A stretch of DNA of 64,000 nucleotides from Streptomyces endocoffeicus (GTDB lineage: Bacteria; Actinomycetota; Actinomycetes; Streptomycetales; Streptomycetaceae): positions 124,001-188,000 of the forward strand of contig NZ_JAERRG010000012.1 in NCBI RefSeq assembly GCF_016741935.1. The letters run 5' to 3'. Of this stretch, positions 51,064 through 60,463 are shown in pieces; the first letter of the stretch is position 1; the number at the start of each line of letters is the position of its first letter. The notes under the pieces were generated by a model. That model made no database searches. It worked only from the letters and a program-made list of their open reading frames with translations, and was not told where the DNA came from. Position numbers and translations under genes: made by a program.

Positions 51064-51215
51064 CCGTCTGCCCCCCGGTCAGTCGGTCGCCGTTTGTGTG
51101 GATCAGTCCGGTCCTACCCTCAACGGGGCTTCCGCGATGCACCCGGGGACGCCCGATGACGTGAATCGGCCAGTACGCCGCGAACGGCATATGGCGGCCT
51201 CCCACACCCCGTGCC

Positions 51216-54200
51216 ATGCTCGCTGAAAATGGACAGACCAGCGGGAGGACGCTGGTGGACATCCACTTACTCGGGCCGGTGGAGCTTCGGCTGGAGGGTC
51301 GGCGGCTGAAGCTCGGTTCGGACAAGGAACGGGCCCTGCTGGCCGCGTTGGCGCTGGAAGTGGGCCGCCCCGTCTCCATGAACGCGCTCATGGACCGGCT
51401 CTGGGACGGCAAGGCTCCACCGCGCGCCCGCGAGAACGCGCACACGTACATCTCACGAGTGCGTAAACATCTACGCCTCGCAGGTACGGGGCCGAGCGCC
51501 CCGCGCATCACCAGCCGGGCCCACACCTATGTGCTGGAGACCGACCCCGACGCGGTCGACCTGAACCGCTTCCAGCGCCTCACCGATCTGGCCGGAGCGG
51601 CGGCGACGAGCGGCGAAGAAGAACGCGTCGTGGACCTCCTCACCCGAGCCGAAGACCTCTGGCAGGGAGAGGCCCTCGCCGGACTCCCCGGCACCTGGGC
51701 CGAAACCGTGCGCGCGATGCTCGCTGAACGCCGTCTCCACACGACCATTTCCCGTATCGCGGCTCTGCACCGGCTCGGTCGTTTCGCCGACTCGATCGGC
51801 GAGTTGTCCGCCATGGTGCGCGACCACCCGGAGGACGAGACGCTGGCAGGCCAGTTGATGCTCGCGTACTACGGCAGTGGCCGCTATACGGACGCCTTAC
51901 GGGTGTACCAGCAGACCCGCCAGCTACTGATGTCGGAATTCGGCTCGCGCCCCGGGGCCGAACTGGAGCGAATCCATCAGAGTGTTCTTGACCGGAAACC
52001 GGTGAACAGGCTCGTCCGGACCGCCGCGGCCAGGGCGTCCTCCGAGCCTTCCTCCGAGGCTTCCTCCGTAGGGTATTCCTCCGCTCAGCCTCCGCCGCGG
52101 AATCTTCCGTACCAGCCCCCGCTCATCGGAAGGCGCTCCGAACTCGACGTCTTGATGGCGTCCATCGGCACGGAGTCGAGGGAAGGGGCGGTGCTGACGG
52201 TGGAAACGGTCAGCGGAATGGCCGGGGTCGGCAAGACGGCGGTCGCGGTGGACACCGCTCGGACTCTGGCTCCTCGATTCCCCGCCGGCCAGGTCTTCCT
52301 GGACTTGTGTGGCCATTCCTCCTCCCAGGAACCACTGAGTCCGAGCTCGGCCCTCGCCGCGCTCCTGCGGCTGTTCGGGACGCCCGCCGATACGATTCCC
52401 GTCCGATTGGACGAGTTGATCGCCCTGTGGCGGACCACCATCGTCGACCGCCGAGCGGTGATCGTGCTGGACGACGCGGCGGGTCCCGATCAAGTCGCAC
52501 CGCTGCTGCCCGGCAATTCGCCCTCCCTGACCATCATCACCAGCCGCCGCCACCTGACGGGGCTTCCGCATGCGGTGCCGCTTGCCCTGGATGTACTGCC
52601 AACCGATGACGCGATCACTCTCTTCCGGAGTTTCGCGGGTGTGGCACGGACCCAGGACATCACGGAGACCGCTCGCATTGTGCGCCTATGCGGTCATCTG
52701 CCGCTCGCCATCGAATTGGTGGCCAACCGCTTCCGTTCCCGCCCCTCCTGGACCCTGACCACCCTGGGCGAGCGCCTGGCCCGCAGCCCCGGCCCCCTGG
52801 GCGAGATCCGCAACGCCGACCAGGAGATTTTGCGTGCTTTCGCCCTCTCCTACCGAGCCCTCGACGCAGCACAGCGCACCACGTTCCGGCGCTTGGGTCT
52901 CCATCCGGGGCTCGACTTCACGTCCGAGTCGGCCGCCGCGCTGCTCGACCTGCCGGCCAAGGAAACCGAGCGGCTGATTGAATCCCTGCTGGAGTGTCAT
53001 CTCCTCCGGGAACCGACACCTGACCGGTATCGGTTTCATGACCTTCTGGGCGACTACGCTCGAATGCTCGCCTTTTCGGAAGACGATGAGTGGGAGCGCG
53101 AGCGGGCTCTGGTCCGGCTGATCACCTTCTATCTGCGGGCCGCGGAGCAGGCCGACCGCGTGGCATACCCACGGAGGATCCGGCTCGCCGCGGACGGCGC
53201 GGACCAGCTTCCGGCCCTTTCCCTCATGCGGAACGCCGATGAGGCGCGCGCCTGGTTCGCCACCGAACGTGGCAATCTGCTGGCCGCCGAGCGCCATGCC
53301 CGCACCCACGACTCGCCGGAGTCCGCAGCCCGACTCGCCCACGCCTTGGCCGGTTTCCTGGAGGCCGAGTGCCATTGGCAGGACGCCGCCGACATCCTCC
53401 AGCACACCGCCGACCACTGGTCCCGCACCGGCGACCAACCAGCCCTGTGCCACGCCCTGCTCCACCTCAGCTCCAACCACGCCAACACGAGCCGCTACGC
53501 GCAGGCCGTGGCGGCGGGCGAGCGGGCACTGGAGATCGCGCGGGGGACGGGAGACCGGGACGCGGAGTGGGAGGCGTATCGGATCCTGGGGGTGATTCAT
53601 TGGCATATGGGCGAGAACGAGACGGCTGTGGTGCTGCACCAAAAGGCTTTGGCCATCGGTGTGGCGACGGGCAACGTCCTGAACCAGGCCAGGTCTCGGA
53701 ACAATACCGCGATATCTCTGCTCGCCCTCGGGGAGCCGGATCGCGCGCTTGACCACTTCCAGAACGCGATATCAGGTTTCCGGACCGCAGGCGATGAGGC
53801 CAGCGTTGTGAGAACGCTCAACAATGTTGGCGACCTGCACACAATCCGAGGGAACCACACACAAGCCCGGAAGACTTTCGAGGAATTGCTCCCCCTGACA
53901 GAGTCAGCCGGAAACGCCTACGCCCAGGCAATGGTACGCACCAACTTGGCCGCGAATCTCGCCGAAACCGGCGAAACCGACCGCGCACTGGCACTCCATC
54001 AACAGGCGCTGACAGAATTTCGCATCCTAGGGGACAGAAAGAGTCAGGCGACAGCATACAACGGGCTCGGGGAAGCACACTTCAAGAAGGGCTCTGTTGA
54101 CGCATCCGTCGAGAACCATGCGAAGGCCCTGGACATCGCCCGCGACATCGGAACAACCCAGGAAATTACGCGCGCCCTGCGCGGGCTGGGGCAAAGCGAA

Positions 54201-54470
54201 CTCGCCAGCGGCCGACTCGAGTCCGCGACCGAGCACCTGGAAGCGGCCATAGCCGCCGCGGACAAGGCCAATGCCCGCGATGAGGGGGCCAGAGCACAGG
54301 GGACCCTCGCGGAGGTGCGGGCGACGACGGGTGATATCGCGGAAGCCCGGGAACTACTGCGGCAGGCGCTCTCTGTATTGAGTGGGTTGAACGAACGAGA
54401 AGCGAAGAGACTACACAAACTCCTGGCCAGAATCGATCATGGAGAAACAGAATTCACGACTCGTCAGTAA
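51216..54470 (+). CDS. Large SARP regulator (AfsR-like: BTAD, NB-ARC, TPR)
   Basis: Protein of 1084 residues. N-terminal OmpR-type winged helix (VDIHLLGPVELRLEGRRLKL onward), bacterial transcriptional activator domain with RFQRLTDLAGAAATSGEEER, then an NB-ARC ATPase with the P-loop GMAGVGKTAVAV near 333, and a C-terminal TPR array (about 680-1060). This is the AfsR architecture: activates target genes in response to signals and ATP. The C-terminal ~250 residues are encoded with more AT-rich codons than the first part. ATG 51216 is used; a GTG at 51255 could be the start. No biosynthetic genes are near, so the target is elsewhere. Confidence 0.92.
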   Translation: MLAENGQTSGRTLVDIHLLGPVELRLEGRRLKLGSDKERALLAALALEVGRPVSMNALMDRLWDGKAPPRARENAHTYISRVRKHLRLAGTGPSAPRITSRAHTYVLETDPDAVDLNRFQRLTDLAGAAATSGEEERVVDLLTRAEDLWQGEALAGLPGTWAETVRAMLAERRLHTTISRIAALHRLGRFADSIGELSAMVRDHPEDETLAGQLMLAYYGSGRYTDALRVYQQTRQLLMSEFGSRPGAELERIHQSVLDRKPVNRLVRTAAARASSEPSSEASSVGYSSAQPPPRNLPYQPPLIGRRSELDVLMASIGTESREGAVLTVETVSGMAGVGKTAVAVDTARTLAPRFPAGQVFLDLCGHSSSQEPLSPSSALAALLRLFGTPADTIPVRLDELIALWRTTIVDRRAVIVLDDAAGPDQVAPLLPGNSPSLTIITSRRHLTGLPHAVPLALDVLPTDDAITLFRSFAGVARTQDITETARIVRLCGHLPLAIELVANRFRSRPSWTLTTLGERLARSPGPLGEIRNADQEILRAFALSYRALDAAQRTTFRRLGLHPGLDFTSESAAALLDLPAKETERLIESLLECHLLREPTPDRYRFHDLLGDYARMLAFSEDDEWERERALVRLITFYLRAAEQADRVAYPRRIRLAADGADQLPALSLMRNADEARAWFATERGNLLAAERHARTHDSPESAARLAHALAGFLEAECHWQDAADILQHTADHWSRTGDQPALCHALLHLSSNHANTSRYAQAVAAGERALEIARGTGDRDAEWEAYRILGVIHWHMGENETAVVLHQKALAIGVATGNVLNQARSRNNTAISLLALGEPDRALDHFQNAISGFRTAGDEASVVRTLNNVGDLHTIRGNHTQARKTFEELLPLTESAGNAYAQAMVRTNLAANLAETGETDRALALHQQALTEFRILGDRKSQATAYNGLGEAHFKKGSVDASVENHAKALDIARDIGTTQEITRALRGLGQSELASGRLESATEHLEAAIAAADKANARDEGARAQGTLAEVRATTGDIAEARELLRQALSVLSGLNEREAKRLHKLLARIDHGETEFTTRQ

Positions 54471-54699
54471 GTTAATCCCCGGTAGTGCGTAGCACTGGAT
54501 GTCGCACACCTGTCCATCACTTGCGCGTTTGAAATTCTTCGCGGGGAGTACTAACCTCGCAGGCGCAATGATCATGGAACCCAAAGAAATTGGCGAGGAC
54601 AGGTGCGCACATTGAAACCCTCCATGACCCGGCTTCGAGCAGTGACGTTTCACTCGGTTTTTGCCTGCATGCCGACTCTGCTCGCGTGGTGGGGACTAG
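54471..54699. other. Gap between SARP gene and IS remnant
   Basis: About 230 bp, AT-richer than the average. No gene, RNA structure or clear repeat is evident. It may be the breakpoint area of the IS insertion. Confidence 0.45.
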
Positions 54700-54889
54700 T
54701 TAGCCGGTAGCCCAAATACAGCGGAGCCAGATGATGAGTGCGGCTGCGGTGACCGTGCCGAGTTGGACGTAGCCGCACTTGTCGAACCTGGTCGTGTTGC
54801 GCTCCTTGCCGAAACCGGGCGGCCATTCCGCCGGCCTTCCCCCGCCGGGCCCGGTTGGCGGCTTGGCCGGCCTTCTCGGCGGTGGCGTA
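54700..54889 (-). mobile_element. IS5-family transposase remnant (C-terminal part)
   Basis: On the minus strand the frames YATAEKAGQAANRARRGKAGG and, after a shift, WPPGFGKERNTTRFDKCGYV and then VTAAALIIWLRCIWATG followed by a stop match the end of IS5-family transposases (normally ...RNTVER..NRLK...ATRYDK...). The VERxxNRLK stretch is deleted. No inverted repeats were found. It abuts the 3' end of the LysR gene. Confidence 0.55.
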
Positions 54890-55846
54890 CTACTCGGGGT
54901 CGATGGTCGGTGTGCGGAGAGTGCGGCGGACGGTGTCGCGGAGCCAGCGGTGGGCGCCGTCGGCCGTGTGTCGGGGATGCCAGGCCATGCCGATGGTCAG
55001 GGGTGGCAGCGCCAGCGGGATGTCGAGGAGGCGCAGTCCGAGGGCGTTGGCGTCGTGGGTGAGGGGCGAGGGGGCCGCGCCGGGGAGTGCGGCGGGTACG
55101 AGGCAGACGAGGTCGCCGCGGGCGGCGAGGGTCATCGCGGCCAGGTGGCTGGGGAGGACGACGCTGACCCGCCGGTGGAGGTTCAGCTCGGCGAGGGCGG
55201 TGTCGAGGGGGCCGGTGAACCGGCCGCGGCGGCTGACCGCGACGTGTTGGGCGGCGGCGAGCCGGGCTGGGGTCAGCGGCCCCTCGGTGAGTGGATGGCC
55301 GGGCCGGACGGCCGCGACCATGCGGAGGCCGACCAGTTCTTCGACCTGGGTCTCGGGGTCCACATGGTCGATGGATCCGATCTCCAGGTCGATCCGGCCA
55401 TCGCGCAGCGCGGGTCCGGCCTCCAGTTCTTCGGCCCGGATCCGGAATGAGACCCCCGGCGCCTCCCGCCGGGCCAGTCGCAGCAGCCCGGGGGCCAGTG
55501 CCGCGCCGACCAGGTCGGCGGCCTGGAGGGTGAAGGTGCCGCGGAGGCTAGCGGGGTCGACGCTCGCGCCGGGGCTGAGCAGCGCTCCCAGGCTGCGTAC
55601 CACTGTGGCGGCTTCCTCGCGCAGGGCCTGGGCGCGTGGGGTGGGAACCATGGTCTGTCCGGCCCGGACCAGGAGGGGGTCCTGGAGGACACGGCGCAGC
55701 CGGGCGAGGGTGCGGCTCATGGCGGCGGGTGAGGTGTGCAGACGGGCGGCGGCGCGGGTCACGCTCTGCTCGGCCAGCAGAGCGTCCAGCGCGATGGCGA
55801 GATTGGCGTCGATGACCGGATCCGGGCTGTTCACCAGCATCATTCC
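54890..55846 (-). CDS. LysR-family transcriptional regulator
   Basis: Protein of about 318 residues. Winged helix at the start: ANLAIALDALLAEQSVTRAA then ARLHTSPAAMSRTLARLRRV, followed by the periplasmic-protein-like effector domain (LQAADLVGAALAPGLLRL, RIDLEIGSIDHVDPETQV and SHLAAMTLAARGDLVCLVP). The start at 55846 is chosen; two Met codons are adjacent and a longer frame is possible. Divergent from the NmrA-like gene, which it probably controls. Its stop codon is directly adjacent to the IS remnant. Confidence 0.88.
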   Translation of the reverse strand, partial: GMMLVNSPDPVIDANLAIALDALLAEQSVTRAAARLHTSPAAMSRTLARLRRVLQDPLLVRAGQTMVPTPRAQALREEAATVVRSLGALLSPGASVDPASLRGTFTLQAADLVGAALAPGLLRLARREAPGVSFRIRAEELEAGPALRDGRIDLEIGSIDHVDPETQVEELVGLRMVAAVRPGHPLTEGPLTPARLAAAQHVAVSRRGRFTGPLDTALAELNLHRRVSVVLPSHLAAMTLAARGDLVCLVPAALPGAAPSPLTHDANALGLRLLDIPLALPPLTIGMAWHPRHTADGAHRWLRDTVRRTLRTPTIDPE

Positions 55847-55947
55847 ATTTCGAGCAATGATTCCGTGCCGAAGTTCCCATTGTGGCAGCACGGAGAGCCT
55901 CAGCAGGATGAGGGCCTACCCGAACCGGCACGACCTGCGAGGTTTTG

Positions 55948-56841
55948 TTGATCGTCATCACTGCTCCCACCGGGAACATCGGCCGTCACCTGCTCTCCCG
56001 GCTCCTGGAGTCCGCTCCCGCCGCGGGTGAGGAACTGCGCGTGATCGTGCGCGATCCCGCCCGGCTTCCGGACGCGGCGCGCGGCCGCGTCGAGGTGGTC
56101 ACCGGATCGCATGCGGAAGCCGGTGTCCTCGACCGGGCCTTCGAGGGTGCGGACGCCGTCTTCTGGCTCGTCCCCCCGGACGCGTCCCTGACCCCGTACG
56201 ACACGTACAGCGGTTTCACCCTCCCCGCCCTCAAGGCGCTCGCCGCCCACGGCGTCGGCCATGTCGTCGGCGTCTCCGCGCTCGGCCGCGGCACCCCGCT
56301 CGCCGACCGGGCCGGCCTCGTCACCGCCTCCCTCGCCATGGACGACCTCATCGCCGGCACCGGCGTCGCCTACCGGGCGCTGGCCTGCCCGTCCTTCTTC
56401 GAGAACCTCCTGGAGGAAGCCGACTCGATCCGCGAGAAGGGCGTCTTCACCGACTCCGTCGACGCCGACCGCAAGGCCCCCATGGTCGCTGTCGCCGACA
56501 TCGCGGCCACCGCCGCCGGCCTGCTGCTGAACCGCTCGTGGACCGGCACCGACAGCGTCCCGGTCCTCGGGCCGCGGGACCTGTCCCCCAACGACCTGGC
56601 CCGCATCATGACCGAACAGCTCGGCCGCCCCGTCCGCTACGAACGCCAGCCGCTCGACGAGCTGTCCACCACCCTCGTCGGCCACGGCCTCAACGAGGCA
56701 TTCGTCCAGGGCATCGTCGACATGAAGCGGGCCAAGGACGAGGGCCTCGACGCCGGCGTCGCCCGCACCGCGGACACCACCTCCGCCACCGGTTTCGAGC
56801 AGTGGTGCGCCCAGACCCTCAAGCCCGCCGTCCTCGTCTGA
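55948..56841 (+). CDS. NmrA-like NAD(P)-binding protein
   Basis: Rossmann-fold protein of about 297 residues: IVITAPTGNIGRHLLSRLL is the dinucleotide loop, and GADAVFWLVPPDAS and VVGVSALGRGTPLADRAGLV follow. An atypical short-chain dehydrogenase (NmrA/SDR a5) without an obvious YxxxK catalytic pair. TTG codons at 55945 and 55948 could each start it; the ribosome site GCGAGG supports either. Enzyme or redox sensor cannot be settled. Divergent LysR suggests regulated detoxification or stress. Confidence 0.82.
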   Translation: MIVITAPTGNIGRHLLSRLLESAPAAGEELRVIVRDPARLPDAARGRVEVVTGSHAEAGVLDRAFEGADAVFWLVPPDASLTPYDTYSGFTLPALKALAAHGVGHVVGVSALGRGTPLADRAGLVTASLAMDDLIAGTGVAYRALACPSFFENLLEEADSIREKGVFTDSVDADRKAPMVAVADIAATAAGLLLNRSWTGTDSVPVLGPRDLSPNDLARIMTEQLGRPVRYERQPLDELSTTLVGHGLNEAFVQGIVDMKRAKDEGLDAGVARTADTTSATGFEQWCAQTLKPAVLV

Positions 56842-56859
56842 AGTCCCTTAGGAGCCACG

Positions 56860-57228
56860 TTGCTGCCCGCTGAGAAGTCCGAACCGCCGGTCACGGCGTT
56901 CATGCTGGTCAAGACCACACCGGAATGGCTCGCGCTAACCGTCCAGGAACGCGTGGACGCCTTCACCACCCAGGTCCTGCCGGCCATCGAGGCCAAGACC
57001 ACCGGAGTCCGGTCACGCTTCTACGACACGGAGTTCTACTCCGCGCGCGTCACCGACGTCTGGGTGTGGGAGGCCGAAGACCACCACACCTACCAGCGCC
57101 TCATCGACGCACTGCGCGAAACCCCCTTCTGGGACCGCTACTTCGAGGTCGTCGACCTTCTCGTCGGCACCGAGAACGGCTATGCGCGGACCTACGGTCT
57201 CGAACCCGTCGCCACTATCACCACCTGA
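56860..57228 (+). CDS. Darcynin-like protein
   Basis: Protein of 122 residues with TAFMLVKTTPEWLALTVQER near the start, then GVRSRFYDTEFYSARVTDV and ETPFWDRYFEVVDLL, as in darcynin family proteins. Small soluble fold, no known function. A TTG start with a GGAG site 8 bp upstream. It is 18 bp after the NmrA gene, so both are probably one transcript. Confidence 0.75.
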   Translation: MLPAEKSEPPVTAFMLVKTTPEWLALTVQERVDAFTTQVLPAIEAKTTGVRSRFYDTEFYSARVTDVWVWEAEDHHTYQRLIDALRETPFWDRYFEVVDLLVGTENGYARTYGLEPVATITT

Positions 57229-57316
57229 CAGCTGTCCGGGGAGGAGTGGTCCGGCCGAGTCCCGGCTCTTCGAAAACCCCGCGCCGTGGGCGGGCTCGCG
57301 TCGTTAGGATCCGCGC

Positions 57317-57871
57317 ATGGCCACAGCCGATCACACAGTCCTCCACGTCCTTACGGGCTACCGGCCGAAGACCACCGCGGAATGCGCCGACGTCCAACGG
57401 GTGCGCGGCGTCATCGAGGGGGGCGCGCCCTGGGACCGGACGAGTCCCCTCCACATCACCGCCTCCGCCCTGATCGTGCACCCCGACAGCGGCCGAGTGC
57501 TGCTGCGTTGGCACCAGCGCCACCAGTCGTGGCTGCTGGTCGGCGGGCATGGCGACCCGGGTGAGTACGACCCGCTCGCCATCGCGCTGCGGGAGGGGCG
57601 GGAGGAGACGGGGCTGCCCGATCTGGCCCCGTGGCCGGACCCCGAGGTGCGGCATCTGGTGATCGTCCCGGTCCCCGCGAACAGCCGGGAGCCGGCGCAT
57701 GAGCACGCCGATGTGCGCTTCGTGCTGGCCACCAGCGCTCCCGAGGCGGTACGGCCGGAGAACCCGGACGCGCCGCTGCGCTGGCTGACGCCGGACGAGG
57801 CGCGGATGGCGATCACGGAGGCGAACATCCTGGACACCCTGTCCAGGGTGGAGCCCCTGCTGGCACGCTGA
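57317..57871 (+). CDS. Nudix hydrolase
   Basis: Protein of 184 residues. The Nudix box GGHGDPGEYDPLAIALREGR continues EETGL, matching GX5EX7REUXEEXGU, so diphosphate hydrolysis with metal binding is expected. Substrate (a nucleotide diphosphate derivative or other) is not clear. The N-terminal 50 residues are helical. Confidence 0.88.
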   Translation: MATADHTVLHVLTGYRPKTTAECADVQRVRGVIEGGAPWDRTSPLHITASALIVHPDSGRVLLRWHQRHQSWLLVGGHGDPGEYDPLAIALREGREETGLPDLAPWPDPEVRHLVIVPVPANSREPAHEHADVRFVLATSAPEAVRPENPDAPLRWLTPDEARMAITEANILDTLSRVEPLLAR

Positions 57872-57943
57872 TCGCTCAACAGCCCGGCGTCACGTCTGAT
57901 CCATGCCTGCGTCCCGCCTGATTCATGCCCGCCTCATGCCTGC

Positions 57944-58387
57944 TCATGCCTGCGGCGTGCTGAAGGCCTGGGCGACCGCGAGGCTGTCCTCGTAGACGTG
58001 ATACCGGGTGACAAGGCCGCCCTCGAACGTGAGACGCAGGGCGAACCGCGCACGATAGGCCCGCCCGGTGGACCGGGCGGTCTGGCGGATCTCGCCCAGC
58101 ACGACCGCGTCGTCGCCGTCGACGAGAACCCGCTCGACCTCGGTGGCCGCCTCCCCGGGCACATGGTGCCGGGCCAACTCCCGGAAGTGGTCCGCCACGT
58201 CCGCACGGGTGGACCGATGCCGGATCCACGGGGTGGCGGCGCGCCCGTGCTCGCCCTCCGGCCAGTCCAGCTTCCAGTCGCTGCGCTCGGCATACAGCCC
58301 GGCGATCCGCTCGGGGTCGCCCTCACCGATGCGGCGCAGCAGTTCCTCCACCAGGGCGCGGGTGGTCATGGGCGCGGCCAAGGACAT
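57944..58387 (-). CDS. SnoaL/NTF2-like protein
   Basis: Protein of 147 residues with an NTF2-like cone fold: TTRALVEELLRRIGEGDPER, LYAERSDWKLDWPEGEHG, VERVLVDGDDAVVLGEIRQT and FEGGLVTRYHVYEDSLAVA. Members bind small molecules or act as ketosteroid-isomerase-like or cyclase enzymes. No catalytic assignment is possible. A second Met at residue 7 (MTTRALV) may be the real start. Confidence 0.8.
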   Translation of the reverse strand: MSLAAPMTTRALVEELLRRIGEGDPERIAGLYAERSDWKLDWPEGEHGRAATPWIRHRSTRADVADHFRELARHHVPGEAATEVERVLVDGDDAVVLGEIRQTARSTGRAYRARFALRLTFEGGLVTRYHVYEDSLAVAQAFSTPQA

Positions 58388-58486
58388 GGTGATCCCTCCG
58401 ATCGGAAACCTTGCGGGGAGCGATCACCATGCTGCCCAGCGCAGCGGTTCGGTGCGATTACGTCCGAGGTAATGACGTCGGCGGGG

Positions 58487-59245
58487 TCAGCGCCAGAGGG
58501 AGATGGCCAGTCCCAGTCCGCCCAGGGCTATGGCGATTCGGAGGGGGGTTTCGGGGAGGTGGCGGACGGCCAGGGGGCCCAGGCGGCTGCCCAGGAGGGC
58601 GCCCAGGCCCAGGGTGGCGGCGGCGGGCCAGTTGACGGGGGCGACGGCTACGTAGGCGACTGCCGCCGTTACGTTGGCCGCGCCGGTGGCGATGTTCTTG
58701 ACGGCGTTGGTGACCGGGAAGGGTTCCGTGGCCGTCAGGGAGAGTACGGCCAGCATCAGGACGCCCGAGGCCGCGCCGAAGTAGCCGCCGTAGAGGCCGA
58801 CCAGCAGGACCGCGCAGGCCAGCGGGAGGGTGGGGCGGGCGGTGTGGGCGAGGGGGCGTGAGCGGGAGGCCATGAGCCGGCGGAGCGGGTCGCGGACCAG
58901 GATCAGCACCGAGCCGAGGGCGATCAGCCACGGTACGACGGCCTCGAAGGCGGAGGACGGGGTGCCCAGCAGCAGGGCGGCCCCGACCGCGCCGCCCAGT
59001 GCCGCGATGGCGGCGAGCCGGAGGAGGCGGTCGCGCTGGCCGCGGAGTTCGGTGCGGGATCCGGCCGCGGTCCCGACGGTGTTGGAGAACAGCGCCACCG
59101 TGTTGGTCACATTCGCGGCCACCGGCGGCAGTCCTACCGCCAGCAGCGCCGGATAGCTGAACAGCGAGGCCAGCCCCGCGATCGAACCGGCGAGCCCGGA
59201 GGCCACACCAGCCGACACCAGCAGTGCCGCGGAGCCGATGCCCAT
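58487..59245 (-). CDS. TauE/SafE-family membrane exporter
   Basis: Integral membrane protein of 252 residues with about eight helices. TauE/SafE features: LVSAGVASGLAGSIAGLASL near the start, FSYPALLAVGLPPVAANVTN, and later LLVGLYGGYFGAASGVLMLA with NIATGAANVTAAVAY. Probably exports sulfite or an organosulfonate/small anion. The start at 59245 (MGIGSAALL) is chosen; an upstream ATG would add a charged leader. Confidence 0.85.
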   Translation of the reverse strand: MGIGSAALLVSAGVASGLAGSIAGLASLFSYPALLAVGLPPVAANVTNTVALFSNTVGTAAGSRTELRGQRDRLLRLAAIAALGGAVGAALLLGTPSSAFEAVVPWLIALGSVLILVRDPLRRLMASRSRPLAHTARPTLPLACAVLLVGLYGGYFGAASGVLMLAVLSLTATEPFPVTNAVKNIATGAANVTAAVAYVAVAPVNWPAAATLGLGALLGSRLGPLAVRHLPETPLRIAIALGGLGLAISLWR

Positions 59246-59381
59246 CCGTTCCCCACCCCTGTGCCGGTGCCCTGTGCGCCGCGTCGGCGGCGCCGCTTCA
59301 TCCTCCAGGGAGGGCTGTCTTCTATGCAAGACAGTGTTCATATGGGTGAACTCGGTGGCACAGGGGTGCTTGTGCGTGGTG

Positions 59382-60149
59382 TTACCAGGTCAGGGCGGTC
59401 TGCGCGTCCGTCTGCCAGTACGTGACCTTCGCGGCGCTGTCGACGTAGACCGAGCCGCCGGGCAGTTCGACCGGCTTGGGGTCCTCGCTGCCGTCGATGA
59501 AGACCTCGAGCGAGTCGACCTTGCCGCCCTCGTCGCCCGAGCCGTCCGCCGCGGAGGTGGTGATGCCCGCGTAGGCGCTCTCGCCCGGGGCGAGCATGAC
59601 CACGGCCTGCGGCTTGCTGTCCTCGTTCACCGGGGTGGCGGCCTGCGCGTCGGCGCCGAACTTCAGGCCCGGGTAGCCGACCAGCTTGCAGTCCACGCCG
59701 GCCTTGTTGGTCGCCTTGAGCAGCATGTGGTTGATGGGGCTCTTGACGTTCTGGACGGTGATGGCCGTCTTGTTGATGTCGCAGTCGCCGACCGGCTCGG
59801 CCTCGGAGCCGCCCCCGGACTTCTGGGTCTGCGACTTGGCGTCCTTGACGCCCGCGGCGCCCTCCTTGCCGCCCTTGTCGGCCTGGCTCCCGTTGCCGGC
59901 CTGGCTCCCCGCGCCGGCCTGGTTCTCCTTGCCGGCCTGGTTCTCCTTGCCGGCCTCGTCCTTGCCCGCGCCCTGTCCGTCCGTGGCGGACGCGGGGGCG
60001 GTGGCCGACGAGTTCGCCTTGTCCGCCTTGTCGGAGCCGCCGTCTCCGCCCCCGCCGCACGCCGCGGTCAGGCTCAGGGCGGCAGCGGCCACGATGGAGG
60101 CGGCGATCGTACGGACGGTGCGGCCGCGGCGGTAAGCGGTGACGTTCAT
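59382..60149 (-). CDS. DUF4232-like lipoprotein with long repetitive linker
   Basis: Protein of 255 residues: signal peptide with lipobox LTAACG, a linker of Lys/Glu/Ala/Gly repeats (NQAGKENQAGAGSQAG and similar, about 30-115), then a beta-sandwich with CDINKTAITVQNVKSPINHM, CKLVGYPGLKFG and LAPGESAYAGITTS. Related to the two other DUF4232-like lipoproteins in the window. The start at 60149 is preferred over an upstream ATG. The shared motif is at 60261-60279. Confidence 0.82.
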   Translation of the reverse strand: MNVTAYRRGRTVRTIAASIVAAAALSLTAACGGGGDGGSDKADKANSSATAPASATDGQGAGKDEAGKENQAGKENQAGAGSQAGNGSQADKGGKEGAAGVKDAKSQTQKSGGGSEAEPVGDCDINKTAITVQNVKSPINHMLLKATNKAGVDCKLVGYPGLKFGADAQAATPVNEDSKPQAVVMLAPGESAYAGITTSAADGSGDEGGKVDSLEVFIDGSEDPKPVELPGGSVYVDSAAKVTYWQTDAQTALTW

Positions 60150-60260
60150 GGCGGGCTCCCCCAATGGGTCGGCGGTCCGGCCGGTGTTCCGCACCGGCCC
60201 TCGGTATGGCCATGAGCTTTCCGTGGTCCGCTGCCGTATCACTGCCGTCCCGACACCGTT

Positions 60261-60279
60261 CCGCTAACGCGCCGCTAAC
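60261..60279 (-). promoter_or_regulatory. Shared 19-bp motif upstream of DUF4232-like gene (site B)
   Basis: Minus strand GTTAGCGGCGCGTTAGCGG, 112 bp from the start at 60149, flanked by GTTCC and AAC so that the whole reads as the dyad GTTCCG/CGGAAC around it (60258-60284). It agrees with site A at most positions. The rest of the gap (60150-60463) has no gene and includes the kinase promoter. Confidence 0.6.
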
Positions 60280-60463
60280 GGAACTTCCCCGTCCGGACCG
60301 GCCAGTTCACCCTCGTGCGTCACCCTGGCGCACATCACCGTTCCGCCACGTACTGGACGGCATGGTCCGCCGGGGCGCCAGCCGACCTAATGTAGGTCTT
60401 CGACAGGGCCGTTCGAGACGCGGAAAAAACAGCGCGGGAGAGGCGCGGGAGAGGGGATCGGCG

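Noticed and set aside
46993..54470. A biosynthetic gene cluster implied by the SARP regulator
   Set aside because: No core biosynthetic enzymes (PKS, NRPS, terpene, RiPP) are seen near it, so the SARP target is not in this window.
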